A stretch of 46,001 bases of DNA from Candidatus Poribacteria bacterium (GTDB lineage Bacteria > Poribacteria > WGA-4E > PCPOR2b). How positions within the stretch are numbered: the stretch's first letter is position 1; each line of letters opens with the position of its first letter. The notes under the pieces are model-generated. The model had not been told where the DNA came from. It saw only the letters and a program-made list of their open reading frames with translations, and made no database searches. Both the position numbers and the translations under genes were made by a program. Shown here piece by piece: positions 33,852 through 41,990 of the stretch. The stretch is from the NCBI GenBank assembly GCA_022822785.1, contig JAJEAL010000007.1:1-46001 (forward strand). The letters run 5' to 3'.

Positions 33852-34694
33852 ATGCAAGACCAACCGCTGCGGTTTCTTGTGGTGAAAGCGCACCCACACG
33901 ATTTTACCCACTGTGCTGGCACCTGCGGCATCCATGCTGCCCAAGGCGACGCTATCACCGTTGTCAGCATGACCAATGGGGCCGGCACCCACAACGAGCG
34001 ACTCCACGACGAGCTGCTCAAGCCAGCAGAGGAACAAGATCCGGCGATTATCAACCAGAGTGCCGATGATTACGCTCGAATCAAGGAGGAGGAGTTTCGG
34101 AAGGTCTGTACGCTTTTTGGGGTGACGGATGTCCGTATCCTCGATTTCCCGGATAAGCCGTTCCATAAAACGCAGGAAGCGGTAGAGGCGCTGCGTCAGA
34201 TTATCTATGATGTGCGTCCCCATGTGTTAATCACGCAGCGACCGTACCTGAGTGGACGGCACGGTATGGCTTCCGCTGCCCACAACGACCACGACGAGAC
34301 CGCGTTCGCCATCCTGGAGGCGCAAGGATTAGCGGGGACGCCGGATTATGGGAGCCGTCAGCGACCTCACACGATTGCAGCGACCTATTATCCCGGCGTC
34401 TATTTCATGCCGGACGAAATCGATTTCTATGTGGACATCTCCGACTGGAAAGAACAGCGGATTCAAGCGGAAATCCTTTTCAGCAGCCAAGGGCACACTG
34501 AATCCTTTGCCCGCAAGCGGATTGAGATTCACACAGGTCACGCGGGTTGGTACGCGGGAACGGGATGTGCCGAGGGATTTGTCCGCGCCGCACCCGAAGT
34601 GTTGTCACGGATCCATGTGCCCGAATTTGCCTTACGACGGGCGTCGGAACCTCGCCAGAACCACCTAAAGCGTATGGTAGGTGAACTCGAATAA
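33852..34694 (+). CDS. PIG-L family deacetylase with atypical active-site motif
   Basis: The gene encodes 280 residues of the LmbE/PIG-L fold, zinc-dependent de-N-acetylases of amino sugars. The first motif reads AHPHDFTHCAGT (H14, D17). In MshB-type enzymes it is AHPDDE, so the catalytic-base aspartate is replaced by His and the following acid by Phe. AAHNDHDETAF supplies the distal histidine. A C-terminal HTGHAGWYAGTG and AEGF stretch is also seen in such proteins. The unusual motif may define a subfamily with another chemistry. AGGAGG precedes the ATG. The next gene is a truncated sugar-type dehydrogenase, which suggests a carbohydrate context. Confidence 0.88.
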   Translation: MQDQPLRFLVVKAHPHDFTHCAGTCGIHAAQGDAITVVSMTNGAGTHNERLHDELLKPAEEQDPAIINQSADDYARIKEEEFRKVCTLFGVTDVRILDFPDKPFHKTQEAVEALRQIIYDVRPHVLITQRPYLSGRHGMASAAHNDHDETAFAILEAQGLAGTPDYGSRQRPHTIAATYYPGVYFMPDEIDFYVDISDWKEQRIQAEILFSSQGHTESFARKRIEIHTGHAGWYAGTGCAEGFVRAAPEVLSRIHVPEFALRRASEPRQNHLKRMVGELE

Positions 34695-34768
34695 AGTGGC
34701 AGGCGTACCCCGCATACCGTAACCGCATATCATCGACTCAACTTTACCTTTTATAGGAGCGCATATCC

Positions 34769-35074
34769 ATGACCAACGCGACCTACCGGGCGGGCATCAT
34801 CGGGCTCGGCTTTATCGGCGGGGCAGACCAAGTTTCCGGAGATGCTCTCGGTCAGCGTGTTAGCGGCCTTGACGGGACGCACTTTGATGCCCTATCCAAT
34901 CATCCCCGCGTGAATCTAGTCGCCGGTAGCAGCCGTGACTGTGGACGACGAGAACGTTTCGCAGAACGCGCCGGGGCAGCGACCTATGCCGACTGGAAAG
35001 AGATGCTATCTCAAGAATGGACGGAGCTCCCGCTGTCGGGTTCGGATCGTGAACACGAGATTCTCAGTGGGTGA
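34769..35074 (+). pseudogene. Truncated Gfo/Idh/MocA-type oxidoreductase
   Basis: The gene encodes 101 residues, while the family needs about 350. The N-terminal Rossmann part is clear: AGIIGLGFIGGADQVSG, FDALSNHPRVNLVAGSS, ERFAERAGAATYADWKEMLS. After about residue 85 the frame becomes unrelated and stops. The start is well formed (TAGGAGCG upstream), so the first part may still be transcribed. The missing rest is not found in other frames; the sequence after it (35075-35242) is repeat-like. It is likely the product of a deletion rather than a simple frameshift. Confidence 0.82.
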
Positions 35075-35110
35075 CGACGCAGGAGAGGTCCGCATGGTAA
35101 TAGAGGAAGA

Positions 35111-35205
35111 GATAGAGCACCGCAATAACAGAGCTAAACCCCGCGTCCGTGATGCACAGATCGAGGGACGGCTCAAGATAGAGCACCGCAATAACAGAGC
35201 TAAAC
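35111..35205. repeat. Two direct 29-bp repeats, 66-bp period
   Basis: The segment starting GATAGAGCACCGCAATAACA and ending GAGCTAAAC occurs at 35111-35139 and 35177-35205 without mismatch. It lies between the truncated oxidoreductase and the phosphotransferase. Confidence 0.9.
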
Positions 35206-35242
35206 GGCAACAAGGATTTAGGTATATTTTGATTATCTGTAC

Positions 35243-36220
35243 ATGAAGATCTTCAGCGAAAACCGACAGTTTGAACAGCTCGTTCACAAGATCGCTCCCC
35301 GAAGCAGGTTGCTCCGTATATGGAGGTTAACAGGCGGAAGTTCAGCGACGATGACCGCGTTTGAGATTGAGGAACCCGATGGTCAAACGAGACGGATGAT
35401 TATGCGTTCCCCCAATGATGTGGTGCTCAAACGGAATCCGCTTGCAGCAGCGGACGAGTTCAGACTTCTGCAAATAACGCAATCCTTGGGGTTAGCGACA
35501 CCTACCCCCTATCATCTGGACGAATCAGGTGGGCTGTTTGGGACGCCGTGCTTAGTCATTGACTATATTGACGGTCAGCCGGAATTTGCCCCGGCGAACT
35601 TAGCCGATTATCTCTTTCAACTCGCGCTGCACTTGGCTAAAATCCACAGTGTTGGCTGTACGGACGTGGACCTATCTTTCATTCCAAGGAAGGCGAACAG
35701 GTGTCCCGAACTGTGTCGAAGCGGGTCCGCAGCCCTCGATGAGTCGCTAGACGATATTCGGGACGCCTTGGCTGCTATCGGTCCATTGCCCCAACGGAAT
35801 CCATCCGTACTGCTACATGGCGATTTTTGGCCCGGGAACCTGTTATGGCGGGCCGACAAACTCGTTGCCGTGATCGATTGGGAGGATGCAACGGTAGGGG
35901 ACGCGCTCACCGATTTTGCTATCAGTCGATTGGACATCGCGCTGATATTCGGGATCGATGCGATGACTTGTTTCACGTACTACTACAGATCGATGGTATC
36001 ACTTGATTATACCAATCTTCCTTACTGGGATTCATGCGCTGCGCTCCGCATCGCTCGCCTCGTTGGGGTTGACCTCGCCGAATGGGCGGCGTTCTTCCGA
36101 CCTTTCGGCAGACATGACATCACCGAACAGACGGTGCGGGACAATTACAGCTGTTTCGTAGTGCAAGCATTTGAACAATTGCGTGATTATCCTCGAAGGA
36201 ACGCCGCCCGACCCGAGTGA
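35243..36220 (+). CDS. Aminoglycoside-phosphotransferase-like kinase (APH family)
   Basis: The gene encodes 325 residues. The kinase catalytic loop is LLHGDFWPGNLLW (catalytic Asp, and Asn for metal) and the DFG-like motif is VIDWEDATVGDALTDFA. The N-terminal lobe shows LTGGSSATMTAFEIE and RMIMRSP. The family phosphorylates small alcohols such as aminoglycosides, choline, homoserine or macrolides; a natural metabolite is more likely than an antibiotic here. No strong ribosome-binding site precedes ATG 35243, and the upstream stretch is a repeat, so the start may be wrong. Weak RBS and repeat-filled surroundings suggest low expression. Confidence 0.85.
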   Translation: MKIFSENRQFEQLVHKIAPRSRLLRIWRLTGGSSATMTAFEIEEPDGQTRRMIMRSPNDVVLKRNPLAAADEFRLLQITQSLGLATPTPYHLDESGGLFGTPCLVIDYIDGQPEFAPANLADYLFQLALHLAKIHSVGCTDVDLSFIPRKANRCPELCRSGSAALDESLDDIRDALAAIGPLPQRNPSVLLHGDFWPGNLLWRADKLVAVIDWEDATVGDALTDFAISRLDIALIFGIDAMTCFTYYYRSMVSLDYTNLPYWDSCAALRIARLVGVDLAEWAAFFRPFGRHDITEQTVRDNYSCFVVQAFEQLRDYPRRNAARPE

Positions 36221-36431
36221 TCTGCCGCCCGGCTGCGTTTTCCAAACCCGATGTCGATATGCGGAGGCAAGGTGCAGAGCGTAAGAACCGGAACTCAGAG
36301 AGATTTCGGACGGGCATTTTGTGGCGTGTCAGCTGACAGAAGAACCGAATCTGGTGGGAATCTGAAGCGGGTTGGTGTAAATCGGTTGGTGCAGTAAATC
36401 GAGTGGAATCGTCGTGGGGGAAGCACAGGTT

Positions 36432-37094
36432 TCAGAAGATATAGACGCCATCAAACTCAGATTCATCCGGCGGCTCCACCTTCGCATTACGACCAAATCG
36501 GAAGGTGACGACGACCGAGAGACCGTTCAGATCCGCGTTCTCGAGTCCGTCTATCCCCACCCCACGGATATAGCGGTAACTCCCGCCAAAATGGACCTGG
36601 AGATAGGTCTTCATATTCCATACGATATTGAGCCCCGGCTCGGCAATCAGAAAACTGTCGTCGGCACCGCCCACCCTACCGTATTCATCGTAGTAGACAT
36701 ACACCCGCTGATAGCGATCGGTCAACCCGCCAAAACCGATGAGCGTTTGCAGCGAAAGGTGGACATCCCGACTGGGTGCGAGGATATAACCCAACTCCAG
36801 TCCGCCGTAGGCGAACTCAAACTCACGTTCAGGCGCATCCGGTACTTCGACCGCAATGTCTCTGAGCAAGCCGTAAAAACCGCCGCCAATCGTATATGTA
36901 TGCTTGTAGACCCAACCCCCTTGACCGCCGATTGTCAGGCCGAATACATCGTTAATCCGCGTTAGCTTTAGTACCGGTCCTCCAAAACTACGGCTGTTCT
37001 TGGGCTTCTCGGTTGGGGCTTCCTCCGCCACTTCCTCTGCCCCTAGAGGGGCCGTTACTAAAAATAAAAATAAAAAAAGCGTGAGTCGTTTCAA
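36432..37094 (-). CDS. Putative outer-membrane beta-barrel protein
   Basis: The gene encodes 220 residues and starts with TTG, supported by GAGGAG seven bases upstream. A signal peptide (about 1-19, KRLTLFLFLFLVTAPLGAEE) is followed by alternating hydrophobic/polar strands rich in G, Y and F (GGLELGYILAPSRDVHLSLQ, LQVHFGGSYRYIRG). The sequence ends with a strand SVVVTFRFG and an extra tail ending VYIF. This fits a small eight-stranded barrel. The exact family is not recognised. The terminal aromatic residue agrees with BAM insertion. Two short remnants lie directly upstream on the same strand. Confidence 0.8.
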   Translation of the reverse strand: MKRLTLFLFLFLVTAPLGAEEVAEEAPTEKPKNSRSFGGPVLKLTRINDVFGLTIGGQGGWVYKHTYTIGGGFYGLLRDIAVEVPDAPEREFEFAYGGLELGYILAPSRDVHLSLQTLIGFGGLTDRYQRVYVYYDEYGRVGGADDSFLIAEPGLNIVWNMKTYLQVHFGGSYRYIRGVGIDGLENADLNGLSVVVTFRFGRNAKVEPPDESEFDGVYIF

Positions 37095-37112
37095 CGAATT
37101 CTCCTCTAAATT

Positions 37113-37268
37113 TTAAGTAAGAATGCCCAATCGGAGGAGCCGAACTCCATCTCGGAGCAATCTTCCAATGGCATACAAAACCAGCAAGGGTTTATGGGGT
37201 GCTCTTTCCCCCGGGCGTCTCCATTGTCTCAAGGTTTCAAATTGCCGAGTAATTTCTTCTCCGTTCAT
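37113..37268 (-). pseudogene. Remnant resembling the N-terminus of a sulfur-binding-domain HNH endonuclease
   Basis: A 51-codon frame starts MNGEEITRQFETLRQWRR and continues PGERAPHKPLLVLYAIGRLL, then RDGVRLL. The R-x-x-APHKPLLVLYAIG stretch is what I recall from the N-terminal sulfur-binding domain of phosphorothioate-dependent restriction endonucleases (ScoMcrA-like). Such proteins are several hundred residues; here the frame stops soon after (RLGILT). It begins 28 bases after the stop of the PP-loop remnant and has no strong ribosome-binding site. Identification is from memory of motifs. Confidence 0.6.
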
Positions 37269-37295
37269 TTTTCATGCTTTGTTGTTTGGGTGGAC

Positions 37296-37406
37296 CTACA
37301 ATAATTGATGTATTCGTCGCAGTATCTTTCGTCGAATATAAATTGCGAGTGCCGAACTATCTTTTCCGCCGGAAAGACCGAGGATATGGCGCATTTCTTG
37401 TCCCAT
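37296..37406 (-). pseudogene. Remnant of a PAPS-reductase/PP-loop ATPase (N-terminus)
   Basis: A 36-codon frame reads MGQEMRHILGLSGGKDSSAL, then AIYIRRK and a short unrelated end. SGGKDSSALAIY is the PP-loop of the phosphoadenosine-phosphosulfate-reductase family, which includes DndC-like proteins. Full proteins are 250 residues or more. A good GAGGAG stands before the ATG. In another phase just after the break, codons FDERYCDEYINYC can be read, which may be a C-terminal piece joined by an internal deletion (inference). Confidence 0.65.
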
Positions 37407-37583
37407 GACATCTCCTCTATTTTCTTTTTGAGATGTGCTCTCCCGTTGCTAGCGGAGCCTATTTATTAAGGTATAACACATCTAGCAAATCTTGTCAAGC
37501 TTAGGTTTTACGTTCCAAATTACTTGCCTCAATCGACACTGCCGTGTTACCATCAGACAACTACGCTTGACAGGAGGAGAACA

Positions 37584-38381
37584 GTGCCAAGATACGAACT
37601 CAATGGACAGGTAGCAATTGTGACGGGTGCTGGACGCGGGATTGGCAGGGCGACCGCTTTACGGTTGGCGCGTGAAGGCGCGAGCGTTGTTGTCGCGGAC
37701 ATCAACGAAGCGAATGCGAAAGCGGCTGCCGAAGAGATTGAGTCAGCCGCTGGGACCGCCTATCCCGTCACCGTGGATGTAACAAACAGAGCCGATACGG
37801 AGCGGATGGTCTCCGAAACGGTCGCGCGGTTTGGGAAGTTGGATATTTTGGTCAATAACGCGGGTATCGCGGTTATCGCATCCCTTATGGACACCGACGA
37901 GGCGGCGTGGGACGCGCTGATGGACGTGAACGCGAAAGGGGTACTGCTCTGTTCACAAGCGGCTGCGCGGCAGATGATCGATCGGGGGAACGGTGGTCGT
38001 ATCATCAACAACGCCTCCGGCGCCGGCAAGACCGTACCCGGCAGAGGCACACCGCTCGGCGCCTACGCTGCCACCAAACACGCGGTCGTCGCGCTCACCA
38101 AACAGTTCGGGTTGGAACTGTCGCCGCACGGGATACTGGTTAACTGTGTCTGCCCCGGCATTGTGGACACACCGATGTGGGAGCTGATTGATCGCGAAGT
38201 CGCGCAGCTGGAAGGGGTGCCGGTCGGCTCGGTGAAGGCGCGAGCGGTCGCTAGAATCCCGGTTGGACGGATTCAAGAGCCGGAAGATGTCGCGAACCTC
38301 ATCGTCTTTCTCGCCTCTGAAGACGCCAGCTACATCACCGCACAAGCGGTGAATGTGTCCGGCGGTCTATTGCCGTATTGA
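37584..38381 (+). CDS. Short-chain dehydrogenase/reductase (FabG-like)
   Basis: The gene encodes 265 residues. It starts with GTG 37584, eight bases after GGAGGA; an earlier frame opening at 37524 has only random-looking residues. The cofactor motif is TGAGRGIG, the structural motif NNAG, and the catalytic residues are a serine in NASGAG and YAATK (Y-x3-K). VADINEAN suggests NAD preference through the aspartate after the second strand. The C-terminus (FLASEDASYITAQAVNVSGG) is classical. It may act on a sugar or hydroxy acid rather than acyl-ACP, as no fatty-acid genes are near. The next gene is 110 bases downstream and on the same strand. Confidence 0.93.
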   Translation: MPRYELNGQVAIVTGAGRGIGRATALRLAREGASVVVADINEANAKAAAEEIESAAGTAYPVTVDVTNRADTERMVSETVARFGKLDILVNNAGIAVIASLMDTDEAAWDALMDVNAKGVLLCSQAAARQMIDRGNGGRIINNASGAGKTVPGRGTPLGAYAATKHAVVALTKQFGLELSPHGILVNCVCPGIVDTPMWELIDREVAQLEGVPVGSVKARAVARIPVGRIQEPEDVANLIVFLASEDASYITAQAVNVSGGLLPY

Positions 38382-38492
38382 CGGTTTCCTCAAACCGTGT
38401 CTCAGGTCAATAGAAAATTCCTTGCCCTCACGCCCAAAATCGGTTATCCTTTTGGCCTATTTTACTGTTTCCCGATTTTCAAAGGAGAGGAC

Positions 38493-39524
38493 ATGACGGA
38501 ACATACATTTCCCTTAGTCGAGGTGTCCGGTGGCGCGTATCAGCTGGGATACGAACACGGCGCCCAAGCCGCCGATCTCGTCGAAAAGTATCTGTTATGG
38601 ATTGAGCGGTTGACCCGTAAACCGAGGAATCTGCTCTGCCGGAACGCGATGGCGTTTCTGCCGATGATGGAGCAACTCAGCCCCGCCTTTGTGGAGGAGG
38701 TCCGCGGACTCGCCGACGGAGCGGACATCAGCTTTGAGGAAGCGGTGCTGTGTCAGGCGCGCGCCGAAGCGGGCAATATCCACGATGGGGGCTGCACGGC
38801 GTTTGCCCTCACAGGTTCGGCGACCGCCGACGGGTTCCCCTTAGCCGGTCAAAATCAAGATCTACAAGCGGAATTCGCGGATGTAGCGATTCTGCTCCAC
38901 GTCAAGCCGACCGACGGTCGGCCCAGAGCATTGATATTTACCTTCGCCGGACAGCTCGGTTACGCAGGGATGAATCAGTACGGAGTCGCCCATTTTGCGA
39001 ATGCGTTGTACGATTGTCAGTGGCGTTTTGGGCTCCCGCACTATCCGCTCAAGCGCGTCATGCTAGAGCAGCCGAGCGTTGAGGGGTGTATCCAACTCCT
39101 GAAGAAACATCGGACCTGCTCGGCGGCGAATGTGGTCATCTGTGATGGCGAAGGCAAAATCGGCGATATAGAGGTCCGACCTGAAGGGATTGCCCCCTTC
39201 GAGGATGAGCATTCAGACTGCCGCCTCCATACCAACCACTACCTAACTGCGCCGTTTGTGGACTACGAGACCCACTCCCTGCCGGACTCCTGTCCCCGAC
39301 TGGATCGCATCCGCGACCTGGTTCAGGAGGGGTGGGGCGAGATTACCGTCGAAACGATGAAGCACATTCTTGGGGACCACCACGGCGATCCGAGCGGTAT
39401 CTGTCGGCACGGCGATCGGAACATGCACTCCATCTCCGGCTACATCGCCGAACCGGCGAAGGGGGTGCTGCATGTTCGCCGGGGACACGGCTGTCTCGGC
39501 ACGTGGCAGGCGTACTCGGTATAG
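38493..39524 (+). CDS. C45-family peptidase / acyl-CoA:6-aminopenicillanate acyltransferase-like
   Basis: The gene encodes 343 residues of the Ntn-hydrolase superfamily. The autocatalytic cysteine is C101 in HDGGCTAFAL; cleavage before it would free the nucleophile. Supporting motifs are GYEHGAQAADLV near the N-terminus, LAGQNQDLQ and AGQLGYAGMNQYGVA. The family cleaves or transfers acyl groups on amides such as penicillins, acyl-homoserine lactones or peptides. AAAGGAGAGG right before ATG 38493 fixes the start; the reading frame open upstream from 38397 lacks this. No signal peptide is present. The function here is unknown; it may process amide-linked natural products. Confidence 0.88.
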   Translation: MTEHTFPLVEVSGGAYQLGYEHGAQAADLVEKYLLWIERLTRKPRNLLCRNAMAFLPMMEQLSPAFVEEVRGLADGADISFEEAVLCQARAEAGNIHDGGCTAFALTGSATADGFPLAGQNQDLQAEFADVAILLHVKPTDGRPRALIFTFAGQLGYAGMNQYGVAHFANALYDCQWRFGLPHYPLKRVMLEQPSVEGCIQLLKKHRTCSAANVVICDGEGKIGDIEVRPEGIAPFEDEHSDCRLHTNHYLTAPFVDYETHSLPDSCPRLDRIRDLVQEGWGEITVETMKHILGDHHGDPSGICRHGDRNMHSISGYIAEPAKGVLHVRRGHGCLGTWQAYSV

Positions 39525-39855
39525 ACCGATGACGCTTCTCTCGGAGGAGATTTTTTCGGTGAAACTCGGTTTCTTCGCACAATTTCTTAACAAGACCCAG
39601 ACTGAATACATTCGCAGACTATACCTCCTCTCCGATACAATCGCGATTCAAAGCCGGAGTGGAAGGCTGAGCCCTTCGGTTTGTAGGTCGAGATCCATAT
39701 CTTGACACCCGATTTCAGGTGTAATAGAAATCCGACACATTTTCAGTGAATCAATAAACTAATGCACTAATAAACCGATGAACCAAAACAATTCCACTGT
39801 CAGGGAGATTTTCTGAATCTTCCCGGCACAATTATCCGGAGAATATCAAACCATC
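39525..39855. other. Intergenic region with half palindrome and candidate promoter
   Basis: No gene seen. It has a half-copy GAAACTCGGTTTCTT of the AGAAACCGAG palindrome near 39559, a low-complexity stretch of ATGAATCAATAAACTAATGC-type sequence near 39750, and a promoter-like pair at 39702. Confidence 0.55.
39702..39730 (+). promoter_or_regulatory. Candidate promoter of the aminotransferase gene
   Basis: A perfect TTGACA (39702-39707) is 17 nt from TAGAAA (39725-39730, four of six). Transcription would start near 39737, about 120 bases before the gene. Confidence 0.4.
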
Positions 39856-41229
39856 ATGACAAATGTACCCAACGAACTATCCACACAAGATTATCGCAAA
39901 ATCGATCAGGCGCACGCGTGGCATCCGCTCTTTCAACATCAGCTCTTGGACCAATCGGATCTCCTCGTCTTTGAAAGCGCGAGCGGCACCACAATCGTTG
40001 ATGCGGACGGCAACGAATATCTGGACGCCTACTCGGCACTCTGGAATGTCAACGTAGGTTACGGTCGGGCTGAGATTGCCGATGCCGTCTATGAGCAGAT
40101 TCAGAAGTTGCCGTACTACCCACACGCACAGATTAACATCCCCGCCACGCTTCTCGCTGAAAAATTGACAGGGTTATTGCCGGGCAATCTGAACCATGTC
40201 TACTTCTGCAACAGTGGTTCGGAAGCGAATGAGACCGCGATAAAAATGGCGCGGCAATACGGGACGCAAAAGTATCCCGGCGAGAACCGTTACAAGATTA
40301 TCAGTCGCTATCGTGGGTATCACGGCTTCACGTACGGGGCGATGTCCGCAACGGGTCAGACCCGTCGCCGGAAAGCGTTTGAACCGCTCGTGCCGGGCTT
40401 TCACCATGTCCAGCCGCCTTACACCTATCGGTACGCGGACGGACGCAGCGAAGCGGAGTTCGGGATTGCGTGTGCTAACGAAATCGAGAGGGTGGTTCAG
40501 TGGGAAGGCGTGGAGACGGTTATAGCGGTAATCGCCGAGCCAATCATCGGCGGCGGCGGCGTGCTTGTGCCGCCGGACACCTATCTCCCGCGTGTCAGAG
40601 AAATCTGTGATAAGTATGGGCTTCTGCTCATCGCTGATGAAGTAATCACCGGTTTCGGCAGAACGGGGAAACTGTTCGGCTGCGAACATTGGGATGTCGA
40701 GCCCGATATCATCACCCTCGCCAAAGGGTTGACTAGCGGCTACATTCCGTTAGGGGCATGTGTCGCAAACGACGCTGTCTTTGAAGCGTTTCTCGGTGAA
40801 CCGGAGGATAACCGCGAGTTCGCACAGGTCTGCACCTACGGCGGGCACCCTGTGGCGTGTGCAGCCGGGCTGGCGAACTTGGAGATCCTCACCCAAGAAC
40901 GATTGGCAGAAAACGCAGACCGTGTCGGCGGTTACCTCCTCAAAAATTTGAAGACGCTAGAGAGTCTACCCATCGTCGGAGATGTCAGAGGGAAAGGACT
41001 GATGATTGGGGTGGAACTGGTCGCGGATAACGATAGGACACAGCTGGATACCGCGACGACGAAGGCGGTTTGTGCGGAAATGCTGAAGCGCGGCATTATC
41101 GTCGGACGGATTGGTCAGACGGTCGACGAGCCCGAAAATATCATCTTCTTTGCACCGCCGTTAATCCTCACTGCTGCCGAAGCCGATCGAATCTTCGAGA
41201 CGCTCCGCGATGTGCTAATGAGCCTTTAG
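39856..41229 (+). CDS. Class III PLP-dependent aminotransferase (omega-amino acid:pyruvate type)
   Basis: The gene encodes 457 residues. Class III marks are FCNSGSEANETAIKMA, the phosphate-binding region, IADEVITGFGRTG and LAKGLTSGYIPLG, where K is the PLP lysine. The N-terminal HAWHPLFQH and LWNVNVGYGR are seen in taurine- and beta-alanine-pyruvate aminotransferases. It should transfer an amino group from a diamine or omega-amino acid to pyruvate in the cytoplasm. Which amine is used cannot be settled. A GGAG is about 14 bases before the ATG, somewhat far. It is followed closely by the nucleotidyltransferase gene. Confidence 0.93.
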   Translation: MTNVPNELSTQDYRKIDQAHAWHPLFQHQLLDQSDLLVFESASGTTIVDADGNEYLDAYSALWNVNVGYGRAEIADAVYEQIQKLPYYPHAQINIPATLLAEKLTGLLPGNLNHVYFCNSGSEANETAIKMARQYGTQKYPGENRYKIISRYRGYHGFTYGAMSATGQTRRRKAFEPLVPGFHHVQPPYTYRYADGRSEAEFGIACANEIERVVQWEGVETVIAVIAEPIIGGGGVLVPPDTYLPRVREICDKYGLLLIADEVITGFGRTGKLFGCEHWDVEPDIITLAKGLTSGYIPLGACVANDAVFEAFLGEPEDNREFAQVCTYGGHPVACAAGLANLEILTQERLAENADRVGGYLLKNLKTLESLPIVGDVRGKGLMIGVELVADNDRTQLDTATTKAVCAEMLKRGIIVGRIGQTVDEPENIIFFAPPLILTAAEADRIFETLRDVLMSL

Positions 41230-41260
41230 CGTGTGCAATCCATAGTGACGAAAGGGTGCG

Positions 41261-41974
41261 ATGGTCGGGTGCGAAATGGCACATATTACCAAGCGGGAAC
41301 TTGATCGCCTCTGCGAAACCCTGTGCGCCGCAGATTCTGATATCCGGGATATTATTCTGTTCGGATCCTTCGCCTATGCCCCCTCTCTGGCGCGGGATAT
41401 TGATATAGTTGTTACGACAACCGAGCGGAAGGATTACGGCGTTTATCTTGATGCGGTGGCAGACTTCCCTATAAATGTGGATGTAATCGCACGACAGCCG
41501 GGGGAGGCAATCGGCGACCGTATTGCTTGGGGCATCAAAGCGGTAGGACAAGTTCTTGCAGGTGATGGAAAAACGATAGAGGAGGTGATGGAAGTGCCCG
41601 CTCCCACTTTTGAGAATGTTCGACAGTTGTTTATTAGGGCAGATGAAAACTGGGAAAGTGCCAAACAGGAACAGAACCCTTTTCTAAAGGATGATAAATA
41701 TCGAGATACCTTCAATAAACTGTTTGACATTGCCCGCAACGCTGCTATGGCGTATCTAAACAGCGAACAGACGAGATGGGGACAGTTACGCCGGGCGTTA
41801 CCGCAACCCTTCTCACGGCAATTTAGGGAAATTATTGATACGCTCCACATCAATTATGGCTATAATGGCGAGTATCCTGCAGATGATGTTGACGAAGAAT
41901 TTCGGCGTTACCGAGATATAGTAGCGCAGTTTGTGGACGACCTAGAACAAGCCGCTTCAGAAGACCTCCCTTGA
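41261..41974 (+). CDS. Fused MNT-type nucleotidyltransferase and HEPN-like protein
   Basis: The gene encodes 237 residues. The N-terminal half is a minimal nucleotidyltransferase: ILFGSFAYAPSLARDIDIVV gives the GS motif and two metal-binding aspartates. The C-terminal half is helical and HEPN-like, with FDIARNAAMAYL and R-x6-H (REIIDTLHINYGY) that could be the HEPN ribonuclease motif. MNT and HEPN usually come as two genes forming a toxin-antitoxin pair in which MNT AMPylates HEPN; here both are in one chain. AAAGGG lies just before ATG 41261; an ATG at 41276 is also possible. It is 16 bases before ispG. Confidence 0.75.
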   Translation: MVGCEMAHITKRELDRLCETLCAADSDIRDIILFGSFAYAPSLARDIDIVVTTTERKDYGVYLDAVADFPINVDVIARQPGEAIGDRIAWGIKAVGQVLAGDGKTIEEVMEVPAPTFENVRQLFIRADENWESAKQEQNPFLKDDKYRDTFNKLFDIARNAAMAYLNSEQTRWGQLRRALPQPFSRQFREIIDTLHINYGYNGEYPADDVDEEFRRYRDIVAQFVDDLEQAASEDLP

Positions 41975-41990
41975 CAGCAGAAAGAATACC

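Noticed and set aside
35075-35242. The two 29-bp direct repeats as a small CRISPR
   Set aside because: Only two copies exist, the spacing is a single unit, and the repeat has no CRISPR-like end; a simple duplication is more likely.
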